A stretch of 64,000 nt of DNA from Clostridia bacterium (GCA_017934475.1 JAGBJN010000001.1:62001-126000); one strand, 5' to 3'. Positions 1-9,165 are shown, counted from the stretch's first letter. The notes: a model not told the origin generated them from the letters alone. Numbers and translations: made by a program.

Positions 1-113
1 TTTGTGATTTTAGCATATAATTTTATTTTATCTTGCATATCATTATCTACACTATTTACCTCCTTATCAGATAAATCAGGTCTTACTATTATTACTAATT
101 CATATTTAATCAT
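1..113 (-). CDS. N-terminus of a small protein resembling ribosomal protein bS6 (partial)
   Basis: The gene begins with ATG at 113 behind a GGGAGGAA ribosome binding site and runs off the left edge of the window, so only about 37 residues are visible. They start MIKYELVIIVRPDLSDKEV, which resembles the first strand and turn of bS6 (KYE..(I/V)RPDL), a protein often encoded next to ssb. It lies 17 bases downstream of the Rad50-like ATPase gene and is probably cotranscribed with it and the ERF gene. Seeing an annealing protein upstream makes a following ssb plausible, but that is inference. The bS6 match rests on one short stretch and the identity is uncertain. Confidence 0.45.
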   Translation of the reverse strand, partial: MIKYELVIIVRPDLSDKEVNSVDNDMQDKIKLYAKIT

Positions 114-130
114 TTTCTATTCCTCCCTAT

Positions 131-1799
131 TTATGCTGCAAATGGTATTTCATAGCAGCTATTTTCTTCAATTTCTTTTTTTATTGATTTTTCTTTTCTA
201 TCTAGAACATCTTCATAATTATCTAATATTTCAAGTGGATTATACTTTATTACAAGAGATATTATGAGTTGAGTTTGTGGTATATCTAAAATATCTGTTG
301 TACTTTCTGCATCATCAAAAAATATAGGTACATTAATTTTAGATATATTATTAAAAACATTTGAAATTTCAAGACATGCTCTTGCTTGTTGAGATTTAGA
401 TAAATTCTTATAATCTCTTCCTTCATATTTTATTTCAAAACACTCTGTTATTTCTCCTGTTGTTTTAGAAACTTTACTAAACTCTATATCTACATTATTT
501 AGATATTTACTTATTCTTTCTTTTTGTGCTTCTATTACAAGTATTTTTAATTTATTTGCAATATCTTTTTGTTTTCTATTCTTTTCTAACTCTTTTTTAA
601 TTTCCTCTTGAACTTTAATATAAGAATTTAAAGTGTCTTTTGCATCTTTAATATTTTTTTGCTTAATTTTAACTTCTTGATTATGAAGAGTAATCTCATT
701 TTTTTCTTTTAAGAAGTTATCTATATTATTTTTTATTAAGTCCATTTCTTGTTTTAATGTCTTCATATCTGAAGTATTTAGTTTATTATAGATTTCTTGT
801 TTTTCTTTCTTTTCACTATTTAATCTTTTTGCATCTTCTTTTAAACTATTAGCTTTCTGTTGAAGCCTATTCATTTCATTAATGTATGTTTTTTTCAAAT
901 GTTCCTTTACACTGCTATCCTTTATTTCTTGTCTGCATGTATGACATATAGGTTTATTACTATCAATAGTTTCTAATTTTTTACTTTCTCTACTATACTG
1001 TTCTGAAATCGCTGACAAATCATCTGTTAAAATTTTTTCAAGTTTTTTATTTATCATTTCTATTTTGCTTTTTAAATCCACTAAATTAGCATTATCAAAA
1101 TTAGATAAAATATCTTCATATCTTTGCTCTAATTTTTGAAGTTTATCTTCCTTATCAAATATTAGTATATCTCCAGAGTCCTGAATTAGAATGTTCTTAA
1201 TAGCTTCTATTTTTCCAATATTCTGTTCTTGCTCTTTTTCAAGTTCATATATTGATTCGTTTTTCTTTAAAATAAAACTACTTATGTTTTCTATAGGCTG
1301 TTCTAAAATCTTCTTATCTTCGTCCTGCAACAAATTATATGCATCTTCCTTATCAATATTTGGCAGAATACTTCTAACAAGATCTTTTTGTTTTTTGGGC
1401 TCTAATGTCCAAAAATAATATGGATTATGAGATACTAAAAATATATCTTTATCTTTATAGAAATTAATTAGATTTTCTTGTTTTATTTCTTTTCCATCTA
1501 ATGTTAATATTATTTCTCTTCCCTTTTCTCTAACCAATCTATGTTCAATTCCGAAAGTTATCTACAAATGTAATATCTACAATAACATTTTTCACATTTC
1601 TATTATCACTTGCAACTTGTTCTTTTTCCTTGCCTAAAAGACTGGTTCCTGTTAAACACCAATTAAAAAGACTCCCAACAGTTGATTTTCTTTGAAAATT
1701 TGCACCAACAATATATGTTTTATTTTCATTAAAGTTTGCATTAAATCCATCTGGTAAATCCTTATAACCTATAACATTATTTATACTTTTAAGATACAT
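131..1799 (-). CDS. Rad50/SbcC-like zinc-hook ATPase, read through a +1 shift at CGG
   Basis: This is one gene in two frames: residues 1-82 are coded from 1799 and the rest in the +1 frame from 1551 to 131, giving about 555 residues. The N-terminal part has a Walker A (GANFQRKST, residues 32-40). The middle is long coiled coil with a zinc-hook CHTC at about 285-288. The C-terminal part has an ABC signature (LSKSQQA) and a Walker B-like stretch ending FFDDAEST. This is the SMC/Rad50/SbcC plan, with the nuclease partner not seen. The break is AAC TTT CGG AAT TGA; skipping the C gives ...DNF-G-IEHRLVREK and the total length is 1 mod 3. It is followed by ERF upstream in the same operon, so a role in recombination or DNA-end handling of the element is inferred. 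Confidence 0.8.
1551..1553 (-). other. CGG +1 shift site in the Rad50-like gene
   Basis: The codons read TTT CGG AAT TGA in the upstream frame, with a stop two codons after CGG. Dropping one C gives TTT GGA ATT GAA and opens the remaining 468 codons. Confidence 0.85.
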
Positions 1800-1814
1800 A
1801 ATGATTCTTCCTTT

Positions 1815-2363
1815 CTATCCTACTTTATTACCAAGTGAAAATATATTTTCAAAATCTTCTACTTGTGGATCACCAAGTAATGTTTCAACATTATTTTCAT
1901 TTAATAAATCATCTGCAATGTCATTTTCTAATGTGTTTACATCTTCATTATTTTCAGAATCAGAAGAATACTTATCTTTTTCTGCATCATCTATTGTTGG
2001 AATTGCAAAAGTTTGAGTTATAGCATATTTATACGCACCAGAGAGTGCTTTATATACCGCCCATCCTTCTTTATCACATCCTTCACCTGGTACATTCACA
2101 TCCATAAAGTCACAAGTTCCACTTTTATCAGGCTCAGTATCATAAAAACGATATATCATACTTATTGTTATATCATTTCCTCTTTGAACAATTTGTTCTG
2201 TTTTTATTGGAATCATTATTACTTTTTCTTCAATCATTGCTTCTCGTGCTTTTATTATAATTGCAGCCAAAGATGCATAATCAAAGCCTTTTTCTTCATT
2301 AGTCTTATCTTTTATTATCGGACCAATTTTTTTCATTACATTTAATATTTTTATTGCTATCAT
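1815..2363 (-). CDS. ERF-family single-strand annealing protein
   Basis: This 182-residue protein matches the ERF superfamily of phage and mobile-element annealing recombinases, which pair complementary single strands. Visible family features are FDYASLAAIIIKAREA near the N-terminus (residues about 28-43), a central beta segment, and the most conserved block GWAVYKALSGAYKYAITQTF followed by IPTIDDAEKD at about 100-130. The acidic C-terminal tail is typical of proteins that interact with SSB. It is the first gene of a minus-strand pair with the Rad50-like ATPase, 15 bases apart. It probably supports recombination or replication of the mobile element. Confidence 0.85.
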   Translation of the reverse strand: MIAIKILNVMKKIGPIIKDKTNEEKGFDYASLAAIIIKAREAMIEEKVIMIPIKTEQIVQRGNDITISMIYRFYDTEPDKSGTCDFMDVNVPGEGCDKEGWAVYKALSGAYKYAITQTFAIPTIDDAEKDKYSSDSENNEDVNTLENDIADDLLNENNVETLLGDPQVEDFENIFSLGNKVG

Positions 2364-2396
2364 TTTTATCCTTTCCCTACTTTAGTATTTAGTAGT

Positions 2397-2969
2397 TTAA
2401 TTTAATTTTTTAGTTTTTATTTTTCTTTCTATTGAAAATACTTTTACATTATTATCATTTTCTAAATGTTCAATAGTTCTAATATCTGTCAAAACATCTT
2501 CATTTAAAAGAACATATTGAAATGGTATTCTATTTTCTTTAAATTCATCAATTGTAGTCTCAATTACATTTATGCTTTTATTACTTACAGGCCAATATAC
2601 TGATTTCCAACCGATAATAATATATGTTTTATTATCTTTTTCAAATTTTTTGTATATATCTATTTTTTTAAACTTATTATTACTTATAGGCTCTTTTTTC
2701 TTGATGTTATTCTTTAATAATTCGTATCCATCCTTTGTTGTGCAAAGTCTAACCTGATATTTTTCTGTTTTGTTTCTCTTCTCTCCTAAAACTCTTTCTA
2801 TTGATTTTTCAGAGAACCAATCTGTTGGGCCAAATATTAAGTCTATATTATATTCTTCATACCATTCATCTTTTTCAATAATAAATCCAAGTCTATTTTC
2901 AACCTTTCCAAATTCTTTCCCTATACCACTTACTTTAACTAATTCACCATAGTTATACTTATTTCTCAT
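2397..2969 (-). CDS. Hypothetical protein, mobile-element block
   Basis: A 190-residue soluble protein with no family I recognise. It opens with a short basic, Gly-rich segment (YGELVKVSGIGKEFGKVENR), which could be a small SH3-like or KOW-like beta barrel, followed by a mixed alpha/beta C-terminal half rich in Lys and Asn. There is no signal peptide, membrane segment or cysteine cluster. It sits between the ERF gene and the small membrane protein on the same strand, so it is probably part of the element's recombination operon. Function unknown. Confidence 0.6.
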   Translation of the reverse strand: MRNKYNYGELVKVSGIGKEFGKVENRLGFIIEKDEWYEEYNIDLIFGPTDWFSEKSIERVLGEKRNKTEKYQVRLCTTKDGYELLKNNIKKKEPISNNKFKKIDIYKKFEKDNKTYIIIGWKSVYWPVSNKSINVIETTIDEFKENRIPFQYVLLNEDVLTDIRTIEHLENDNNVKVFSIERKIKTKKLN

Positions 2970-2981
2970 ATGCTTTACCCT

Positions 2982-3149
2982 TTATTTAATTAATTCCTCT
3001 TTTAGTACTCTTTGTATTCCATATGAATATTTTTCTAAATTGCTCTTGTTTTTCTTATAAAATTTGTATATAATTTTAGCAATATAGGCTATAGTATTTA
3101 TAGTTAATAGTAATAATATTATTAGGGATTTTTTTATTATTTTTAACAT
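2982..3149 (-). CDS. Small membrane protein (55 residues)
   Basis: This short gene starts at an ATG at 3149 behind GAAAGGAA. It encodes a basic start (MLKIIKK), one hydrophobic helix (about residues 8-24) and a Lys/Asn-rich cytoplasmic-type tail ending VLKEELIK. The good ribosome site, same strand and position between two operon genes support it being real. It ends 12 bases before the start of the 190-residue protein. I do not recognise a family. Confidence 0.55.
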   Translation of the reverse strand: MLKIIKKSLIILLLLTINTIAYIAKIIYKFYKKNKSNLEKYSYGIQRVLKEELIK

Positions 3150-3179
3150 TTTTAAAATTCCTTTCTATAGTATTTTAAC

Positions 3180-3222
3180 AAAAAAAGAAAGCTGTTTTAT
3201 CCTCAATTAAACGGCTTCTTTT
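3180..3222 (-). terminator. Terminator overlapping the end of the RDF-like gene
   Basis: On the minus strand the final codons form the left arm (AAGCCGTTT) of a hairpin whose right arm (AAACAGCTTTC) is followed by a run of Ts. Confidence 0.7.
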
Positions 3223-4301
3223 AGTTTTTCTATATCACTTTGTATTTCATTTTCTTCCTTTGGAACTTCTTGTTTTATTTCATATTTACAAAGGATATTC
3301 ATATTTTCTTCTAATTTACTATTTAGTACTTCAATAACTGTTCCAATACCTTTTTCTATTAGATCCTGATTTGCTTTTGGATGTAAAACATATTCAACAT
3401 CTTGCTGGTTTATATCTTGGAATATAATTTTTATGAATTTATTTCCTTTTATTATTGTTGGTATATATTTCTTTACTACAAGATAATTAGAAAAATCTTC
3501 TTCTTTTATATCTTCCTCTTTATCAGCACTTTTTTCTTCTGTTTCATTAGGTTCTTGTTCTCTTATTTCATTTTGTTTTTTGACAGATTTAACTTTTTTA
3601 TTTATATTTTGTTCCTCTATTTGTTTAATTTCCTCTTTACCATCAGTAATCTCTTTTATTTCATTTTCTACATCTATTAATTTAGATTCTATGTTTTCAA
3701 TTATCTGTGGTTTTATATCAGATCTATGTAAGTCAATACTATAATAAGTACCATAAGCTAAACTTTGTTGCTCTGTAAGTGATAGTTCAAACGGAACACC
3801 GACTATACTTATCCCTTGCTTTTTATATTTTACAATTTCTGATGCAATATTAGATAATGAGATACCTCCAGAAGTGCTTAAATTCCATACTCCTCCTGCT
3901 TCAATTCCATCTAAAACAAATTTTAGACTTCCTTTTAATTTACACTTACCGCTTTGAAGATGAGGGCAACTTTCACCGCATTCAACTTCTATTTGAGTAT
4001 TATTATTTTTAGCATCTTTACCCACTGTTATTGCTTTTGTCCCATTTCCAATACATACTGCTTTTCCATTTACATATCTTTTAAATTTAAAATTAAATGG
4101 ATTTTCAGTAGTAAATCGTATTTTCAGTTTTGTTGGTTCTCCAGGATAAACTTTTTTAAATATATCTACCATATCAGAGTTTGTTCCTTTATCTTCTTCA
4201 ACATTAAAATGTGATAGTTTTTGTGGCAGACCATTTTTCCCCTTTGTACCTATTTTTATATTTCCTATAACTCTTTCTCTTACAAGATTTTGTATATCCA
4301 T
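3207..4301 (-). CDS. Gp3-like recombination directionality factor-like protein
   Basis: The first 220 residues of this 364-residue protein fit the Gp3-like family named after the phage phiC31 directionality factor, which switches a serine integrase from integration to excision. Visible landmarks are an N-terminal IGNIKIGTKG, a Cys cluster (VECGESCPHLQSGKCKLKG, about residues 105-123) that could bind metal, and then KFVLDGIEAGGVWNLSTSGG. The C-terminal part is a charged, Glu/Lys-rich linker plus a short beta domain. No integrase lies in the window, so the directionality role is from family knowledge only. It may instead be a general DNA-binding protein of the element. Confidence 0.65.
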   Translation of the reverse strand: MDIQNLVRERVIGNIKIGTKGKNGLPQKLSHFNVEEDKGTNSDMVDIFKKVYPGEPTKLKIRFTTENPFNFKFKRYVNGKAVCIGNGTKAITVGKDAKNNNTQIEVECGESCPHLQSGKCKLKGSLKFVLDGIEAGGVWNLSTSGGISLSNIASEIVKYKKQGISIVGVPFELSLTEQQSLAYGTYYSIDLHRSDIKPQIIENIESKLIDVENEIKEITDGKEEIKQIEEQNINKKVKSVKKQNEIREQEPNETEEKSADKEEDIKEEDFSNYLVVKKYIPTIIKGNKFIKIIFQDINQQDVEYVLHPKANQDLIEKGIGTVIEVLNSKLEENMNILCKYEIKQEVPKEENEIQSDIEKLKEAV

Positions 4302-4322
4302 ATATATTTTTCTCCTTCCATT

Positions 4323-4559
4323 TTAAGCAGCTTCATCAATTAATATTTCAACATAATCAGATAAATCATCAAGTTGCTTAACAATTTTATTTTTTAAATT
4401 TTCTCTATCTTTTATATTTATATAGGATTCTTCATTTTCAAATCTGTTTTCACTTGGATCTAAATTATTTAACTTAACATCATTGTTGCAAAGTAAATTT
4501 TCAAATTCCCAAATGATATCTTCTGCAGTATCTTCTAATATTGCTTTACTAACTTGCAT
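4323..4559 (-). CDS. Hypothetical acidic protein
   Basis: A 78-residue, acidic, mostly helical protein without a recognisable motif. Its ATG overlaps the last 11 bases of the upstream 119-residue gene, so the two are translationally coupled. It is likely a small accessory protein of the mobile element. Function unknown. Confidence 0.6.
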   Translation of the reverse strand: MQVSKAILEDTAEDIIWEFENLLCNNDVKLNNLDPSENRFENEESYINIKDRENLKNKIVKQLDDLSDYVEILIDEAA

Positions 4560-4908
4560 ATCTTAATACCTCCTGTTCATATGAATACTCGTCAAGCTTA
4601 CTTAAATCAAGTTCAACAACAGGGAATTGCATTCCGTTAGATACAATTCTTCTTTTAATACCTTTTGCAATACCTAAATCCATTAAAAAACTAATTAAAT
4701 TAGTATTTACTTCAGTATCAATTACAATTTCAGTACCTTTTAATTTTTCTTTTACATTAATTGTTGGATTTGATATATGAGAAGTGTTAATATCATTTTC
4801 TATTCTTCCATAAATTGAAAGTTCTAAATTACCATTATCATATTCTCCTCTATCAAAGAAACAATCATTGTACTTTACACATTTTGATTCATAGTTAAAA
4901 GTTTTCAA
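4549..4908 (-). CDS. DUF4313-like element protein
   Basis: This 119-residue protein resembles DUF4313, a family frequent in conjugative elements of Firmicutes. The similarity is in the layout: an N-terminal GNLELSIYG-type strand, a central TEVNTN segment followed by FLMDLGIAKGIKRR, and a C-terminal strand FPVVELDLSKL. The biochemical function of the family is unknown. It is preceded by an AGGAGGAAAAG ribosome site and by the long non-coding hairpin region, and begins the operon that continues with the RDF-like gene. Confidence 0.5.
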   Translation of the reverse strand: MKTFNYESKCVKYNDCFFDRGEYDNGNLELSIYGRIENDINTSHISNPTINVKEKLKGTEIVIDTEVNTNLISFLMDLGIAKGIKRRIVSNGMQFPVVELDLSKLDEYSYEQEVLRYAS

Positions 4909-4999
4909 TATTTCTTTTCCTCCTTTTCCATTTCAATATTTTTGTATTTAAAAACTTTAATCTATTTCCTCCCTTCCTTAATTTTTTACACAAAAAATA

Positions 5000-5029
5000 A
5001 CAAGTTAAATTTTTTCAAATTTTACTTGT
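5000..5029 (-). terminator. Terminator downstream of the hairpin array
   Basis: On the minus strand the arms ACAAGT and ACTTGT, extended by an A/T stem, close a hairpin followed by TTATTTTTTG. It would end a transcript covering the hairpin array at 5068-5214. Confidence 0.65.
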
Positions 5030-5067
5030 CTCTATTTTGTTTATTTAATTTTACGCACAATTCCCCC

Positions 5068-5214
5068 TATAGCTATGCTTAGACTATAAGTGGCATTAAT
5101 TTAAAAGTGCTACTTACTTTACTTTTGCTTTAATCGCAAAGTTATGCTGGAATAATTTATCCAGCCTTAACCCTGAATAACAGGTATAACTATAAAAGTA
5201 TATCTTTATAGTTA
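5068..5214 (-). ncRNA. Array of six consecutive hairpins, candidate structured RNA or oriT-like region
   Basis: The 430-base gap between the receiver gene and the DUF4313-like gene has no ORF. It holds six adjacent stem-loops: 5068-5088 (TATAG/CTATA), 5088-5115 (AAGTGGCA with TGCTACTT), 5121-5142 (ACTTT-GC/GCAAAGT), 5146-5165 (GCTGGA/TCCAGC), 5172-5184 (CCTG/CAGG) and 5187-5214 (a perfect ten-base stem, TAACTATAAA). A terminator follows at 5000-5029 on the minus strand, so a minus-strand RNA is the simplest reading. The stems are too regular for chance in such AT-rich DNA. The strand and role are inferred; an attenuator leader or a transfer/replication origin remain possible. Confidence 0.55.
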
Positions 5215-5341
5215 TTAGTTTTTAAATACAACTATATTTTATCTTAATTTTAATAAATATGGAATATACACATACTAAAATTTTTTTAAATATAAATCAT
5301 GCTATAAGTAAAGATTTCTTATGTCCGTTATTATAGTTGTA

Positions 5342-5716
5342 TTAAATTTCCTCAATTATATTTTTTATCTTTTCAGATAACCTATCATAATCAATTGGTT
5401 TCATAATATAATCTACTACATTATCATATTCTCTTACTAATTCCATTCTCATATCTGCAGATATTATAAAAAATTTTGGTGAATTTGCATCATTAGAATA
5501 TTTTTTAATAACTTCTTCTCCAATATATTTATCTTTTCTTTTCAAATCTGTAATAACTATTTTAGGTTTTAATTTATCTATCATTTCTACTTCTTCTTCA
5601 TTTGTATTTGAAATACCTACTACCTCAATATTAAAATTTTCTTCTAAATAATTTTTTATTGTTTCTGTATAAGGTACATTATCATCAGCTATTAGAACTT
5701 TTATTTTATTTTCCAT
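5342..5716 (-). CDS. Stand-alone response-regulator receiver
   Basis: A 124-residue protein consisting only of a CheY-like receiver: acidic pair DD at residues 11-12 (LIADDN), the phospho-acceptor Asp in ITDLK near residue 57, the Ser/Thr strand FFIISA, and the conserved Lys in MKPIDYD near 107. There is no output domain and no histidine kinase nearby. Its N-terminal half resembles the receivers of the two Spo0A-like regulators at 10.5 and 11.3 kb, so it could act as a phosphorelay intermediate (Spo0F-like) or a phosphate sink for them. The ribosome site is AGGAGGAGA. The role is inference. Confidence 0.8.
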   Translation of the reverse strand: MENKIKVLIADDNVPYTETIKNYLEENFNIEVVGISNTNEEEVEMIDKLKPKIVITDLKRKDKYIGEEVIKKYSNDANSPKFFIISADMRMELVREYDNVVDYIMKPIDYDRLSEKIKNIIEEI

Positions 5717-5869
5717 TCTTCTCTCCTCCTACTGATATTATTTCAAATAATGTATATTTATATTAAATTTCTTAAAACTAATTATAAAACATTTTAGACT
5801 ATAATTATAGTCTATTAGAATAAAAAAAATTGCTATACTTTACATAGTAAATTTGAAAGGAAATATGCT

Positions 5870-6124
5870 ATGCAATTGAATGATGCTATTAGAGAAAGAA
5901 TAAACTTTTTCCTTAAAAAGAAAGGTTTATCTTCTTTGTGGGATTTATATAAATCATCTGGTGTTCCTAAATCAACAATAAACGCTTTGTTAGGAACAGA
6001 AAAAAATAGATTACCAAGATTGCCCACCCTACTTCATATATGTGAAGGTCTTGATACAAATCTAAATGAATTCTTTAGTGACCCAATGTTTCTTGATATT
6101 GAAGATTCTTCTGAAGATAAATAA
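5870..6124 (+). CDS. XRE-family transcriptional regulator
   Basis: This 84-residue protein is a single helix-turn-helix of the Cro/C1 type: helices at about residues 5-17 and 21-30, a recognition helix at PKSTINALL (34-42), and LPTLLHICEGLDTNLNEFF at the end, the usual last helices of this fold. It diverges from the receiver gene at 5716; the ~150-base gap probably holds promoters for both. It likely controls genes of the element or this signalling region. Confidence 0.8.
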   Translation: MQLNDAIRERINFFLKKKGLSSLWDLYKSSGVPKSTINALLGTEKNRLPRLPTLLHICEGLDTNLNEFFSDPMFLDIEDSSEDK

Positions 6125-6269
6125 ATTTTTTTCAATCGCAAAGGTATATTTTATATACCTTTTTATTATACCTTATTTTGTATATTGTAAAATCCGTCTT
6201 TCCTTAAATTATAACATAGCAATAATGATAAAATCAAGTAGAAAATAACTACATACTGGGAGGTTAATT

Positions 6270-6545
6270 TTGAATAAGAGAAGATTTGTTGAAATAATAG
6301 ATGGTAAACACAATATAGTAGGTAAAAATATAAGAAAATTAAGAGAAAAACAAGATTTTTCTAGACAATATGTATCTGACCAACTTATGATTCGTGGAAT
6401 TGATGTATCTCCACAATCAATTTTAGATATCGAATCAGGAACACGCACTGTAGTAGATTATGAATTATGTGCTATTGCTAATGTACTTAATACAACTTCA
6501 GATGAACTTATGAAAGAATTTAATGATTATTTAAAAAAATTTTAA
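6270..6545 (+). CDS. XRE-family transcriptional regulator (TTG start)
   Basis: A 91-residue Cro/C1 helix-turn-helix protein: GKNIRKLREKQDFSRQYVSD (residues 18-37), SPQSILDIESG as recognition helix, and ELCAIANVLNTTSDEL. The start is TTG at 6270, chosen because GGGAGG lies at the proper distance and there is no ATG upstream in frame. A strong terminator follows directly. It is in the same direction as the previous regulator and may be controlled with it. Confidence 0.8.
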   Translation: MNKRRFVEIIDGKHNIVGKNIRKLREKQDFSRQYVSDQLMIRGIDVSPQSILDIESGTRTVVDYELCAIANVLNTTSDELMKEFNDYLKKF

Positions 6546-6580
6546 AAGAGAGTATTCGTTTTATTTGAATACTCTCTTTT
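6544..6580 (+). terminator. Rho-independent terminator, bidirectional
   Basis: A perfect 14-base stem (AAAAGAGAGTATTC) closes a nine-base loop, directly after the second XRE gene. The T-rich right arm supports termination on the plus strand. Confidence 0.85.
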
Positions 6581-6775
6581 GGTAAAGTAAATAATTTTTT
6601 ATAAATCGACTATTTTCATCTTTAATAGAAAATATCTTCAGTTAAATAACTACAAAATGCATATGAAGGAATACATAGTAATATATCTTGTATCTTCACA
6701 ATTATGAAATACACTCATATTGTTTAGATTATAATATAATAAACTATAATTTAGTAATAAAAATAATCATAAAAA

Positions 6776-6796
6776 GAATAGCTTCTAAAGCTATTC
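6776..6796 (-). terminator. Terminator of the peptide/ABC operon
   Basis: Stem GAATAGCTT with AAGCTATTC followed on the minus strand by a T run. It lies 35 bases beyond the last permease gene. Confidence 0.75.
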
Positions 6797-6829
6797 CATC
6801 TTTTACACTATTCTAAATTTAATTATTTT

Positions 6830-7933
6830 TTATGTATTTTTTAATAATTCAATTATATTTATTTTCTTAATTTTTCTTTTTTCCCTTATTGAACAAATTA
6901 CTGATATTACTATAATCATTAACATAGCAATTAAATATCCTACAATGCTTAGTGGAACATCTTTATTATATATATAATTATTAAATAAGTTCATTATTCC
7001 AACATTAATTATTTTTACCAACATATATGAAATTAAAAATGCAATAATTGAAATTGTTAAAGTTCTCAGAATAATTGTTTTAAGAATTGTTATATTATTA
7101 TATCCAATTGCCTTCATTATTGCCAATTCCTTTTCTTCATCATCTATAAAGTTTTTTATTGTAATTCTAATAATTACATATACACATATAATCATTAGAA
7201 AAATAAAAATTGATAAAAATTTTGATATATTTTCATATGAATAAATATCTTTTTCTCCACTAGTATCAAATAAATTACAATTATAACCATACTCCATAAG
7301 TTTTTCAATTATTTTATTTATATTATCATAAGAATCTGCTATAACAAATCCACTATATTTATTTAATATTTTTGGATTTAATTCAATGATTTTATTTATA
7401 TTAGACAAACTGACATATATTGTGTTATCATACTTATCACCATTATATATTCCTACAATTAAAGCTTCAATGTTTTCTTTGTGATTAACATTAATAATAA
7501 CGTTTTTATTAATTAGTGATTCGCTGAATTTTTTTTGTATACTCTCTGGAATTATAATTTCAAGAATATCGGTACTTCCTTCAAAAGATAGATCATTTCC
7601 ATATATAACATTAGGTATTTGTTCGATATCGCCTGTTTTAATTTTTATTTCTTCATCTTCAATACTAGCATTACAAATATCTATAAAGTAATATGCATTT
7701 TTTATATTTTCTACATTTTTTATACTTTCTATATCAAGTTCATTTACACTAGTAACATAAATACATCTATTTTTTATATTATTCTTTATATTACTTTCAA
7801 AAATATTATTTATTAAACTTTTAAAATTGTATAAACTGCAAAATAAAGCTAAAATTAAAGATAAAGATACAATATAAATTATAGTTTTACGATTTTTTTT
7901 CAAGCTAAAAAATGTTGGAGTTAGAATATTCAT
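6830..7933 (-). CDS. FtsX-like ABC permease subunit
   Basis: A 367-residue membrane protein with the MacB/FtsX plan: one N-terminal membrane helix (about 15-35), a large extracellular domain of about 190 residues, and three helices in the C-terminal 120 residues with the cytoplasmic EEKELAIMKAIGYNN motif between them. It is the last gene of an operon with a second FtsX-like permease and an ATPase, ending 3 bases after the preceding stop. The pair probably forms a heterodimeric exporter or extracytoplasmic signalling transporter acting on the secreted peptide encoded at 9.9 kb. Confidence 0.8.
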   Translation of the reverse strand: MNILTPTFFSLKKNRKTIIYIVSLSLILALFCSLYNFKSLINNIFESNIKNNIKNRCIYVTSVNELDIESIKNVENIKNAYYFIDICNASIEDEEIKIKTGDIEQIPNVIYGNDLSFEGSTDILEIIIPESIQKKFSESLINKNVIINVNHKENIEALIVGIYNGDKYDNTIYVSLSNINKIIELNPKILNKYSGFVIADSYDNINKIIEKLMEYGYNCNLFDTSGEKDIYSYENISKFLSIFIFLMIICVYVIIRITIKNFIDDEEKELAIMKAIGYNNITILKTIILRTLTISIIAFLISYMLVKIINVGIMNLFNNYIYNKDVPLSIVGYLIAMLMIIVISVICSIREKRKIKKINIIELLKNT

Positions 7934-7935
7934 TA

Positions 7936-9165
7936 TTAATCTCCTTCTTTATTTTGAATTATTGATTTTTTTACAATTATAATATTCGAAACCATGCTTG
8001 CAAAATTTGGAATAAAAATTGATATAAATATTGACATCAAATATGTTAATACTTTTATTTTTAAATTTATATGCCTTATCTCGAAATTAAAATTATATAA
8101 TAAATTATTTATTATATATATAATTATAAGCGATATAATTACTCCTATAATAAAACTTATTAATCCAATAATAATATTTTCAATAAAATTAATAATTAAT
8201 ATATTCTTTTTAGAGTAACCTACTGTTTTCAATAATCCATATATTTTTTCTCTATCTTTGCTTGTTTTTATTGAATTAATTATCATTGTAGATATTGATA
8301 ATATTAACATTAAAGTAAACATTGTGATTCCAATAATATTAATTATATCTATTAATATATAATTAGGTACAGAATACAATTGTGTACTAAAACCTTGTTT
8401 TTCTAGTTCACTTATAATTCCATCAACATTATTCCAGTTATCAGCTATTACTAAAATATCACCATTTCCTATATTTGCACCAGTTAAAATAATCTTATTT
8501 ATATTTTCAACATCATTAAAAGAAACATAACATTCGTTTGGATATCCCATATTTATATTATTATCGTATATACCTACTACATAAAAATCATCAGTATAAG
8601 TTTGAATAATAACAGGCCCTAATTCTTTATATTCATACATTGAATAGCTTACTGTTATTTTTTTCCCTATAAGTTTTTCTCCATCAATAATATCTGTTTC
8701 ATTATATTTATCATTTATATCTCCAATATAAAATTCTTTTGGTATTATACATACATTTTTATCCTCATCTGTAATATATCTTCCTTTAATTATAGAAGGA
8801 GATATATTCTCATTACAGCCAATCAGTTTTATACTTCCTTCATTTTGTTGTATGTCCTCTATATTAGCATTTACATATGTACTAAAATTTTCTTGTTTTA
8901 TAATTTTTTCTATGTGTGATATTTCTTCTACTTTTTTTATTAATCCTTCATCTCTTTTAAAATTTGGATTTCCAACATAAATTGTTCTATAAAAAATATT
9001 ATTCTTAATATTTTTTTCAACATAATCATTAATAGATTCTTTAAATGTTAATGAGAAAATTAAAATAATAATTGAAATAGACAATAATGCTATATATCTC
9101 ATATATCTTTTTCTTTCTGATAGGACATTTTTAGTAGCTAAATATATATAATCATTTATTTTCAT
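7936..9165 (-). CDS. FtsX-like ABC permease subunit
   Basis: This 409-residue permease has an N-terminal membrane helix (about 20-42), a roughly 220-residue extracellular domain and three C-terminal helices. The motif KDREKIYGLLKTVGYSKKN after the second helix is the FtsX/MacB coupling segment. Its start overlaps the stop of the ATPase gene by four bases (translational coupling) and the second permease follows after two bases. Together they make one ABC transporter. It is not a lactococcin-972 type immunity protein, because those are single large proteins with more helices. Confidence 0.8.
   Translation of the reverse strand: MKINDYIYLATKNVLSERKRYMRYIALLSISIIILIFSLTFKESINDYVEKNIKNNIFYRTIYVGNPNFKRDEGLIKKVEEISHIEKIIKQENFSTYVNANIEDIQQNEGSIKLIGCNENISPSIIKGRYITDEDKNVCIIPKEFYIGDINDKYNETDIIDGEKLIGKKITVSYSMYEYKELGPVIIQTYTDDFYVVGIYDNNINMGYPNECYVSFNDVENINKIILTGANIGNGDILVIADNWNNVDGIISELEKQGFSTQLYSVPNYILIDIINIIGITMFTLMLILSISTMIINSIKTSKDREKIYGLLKTVGYSKKNILIINFIENIIIGLISFIIGVIISLIIIYIINNLLYNFNFEIRHINLKIKVLTYLMSIFISIFIPNFASMVSNIIIVKKSIIQNKEGD

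Noticed and set aside
5068-5214. tRNA, 6S RNA or CRISPR repeats in the hairpin array
   Set aside because: No cloverleaf, no long central-bubble hairpin and no repeated identical units are present.
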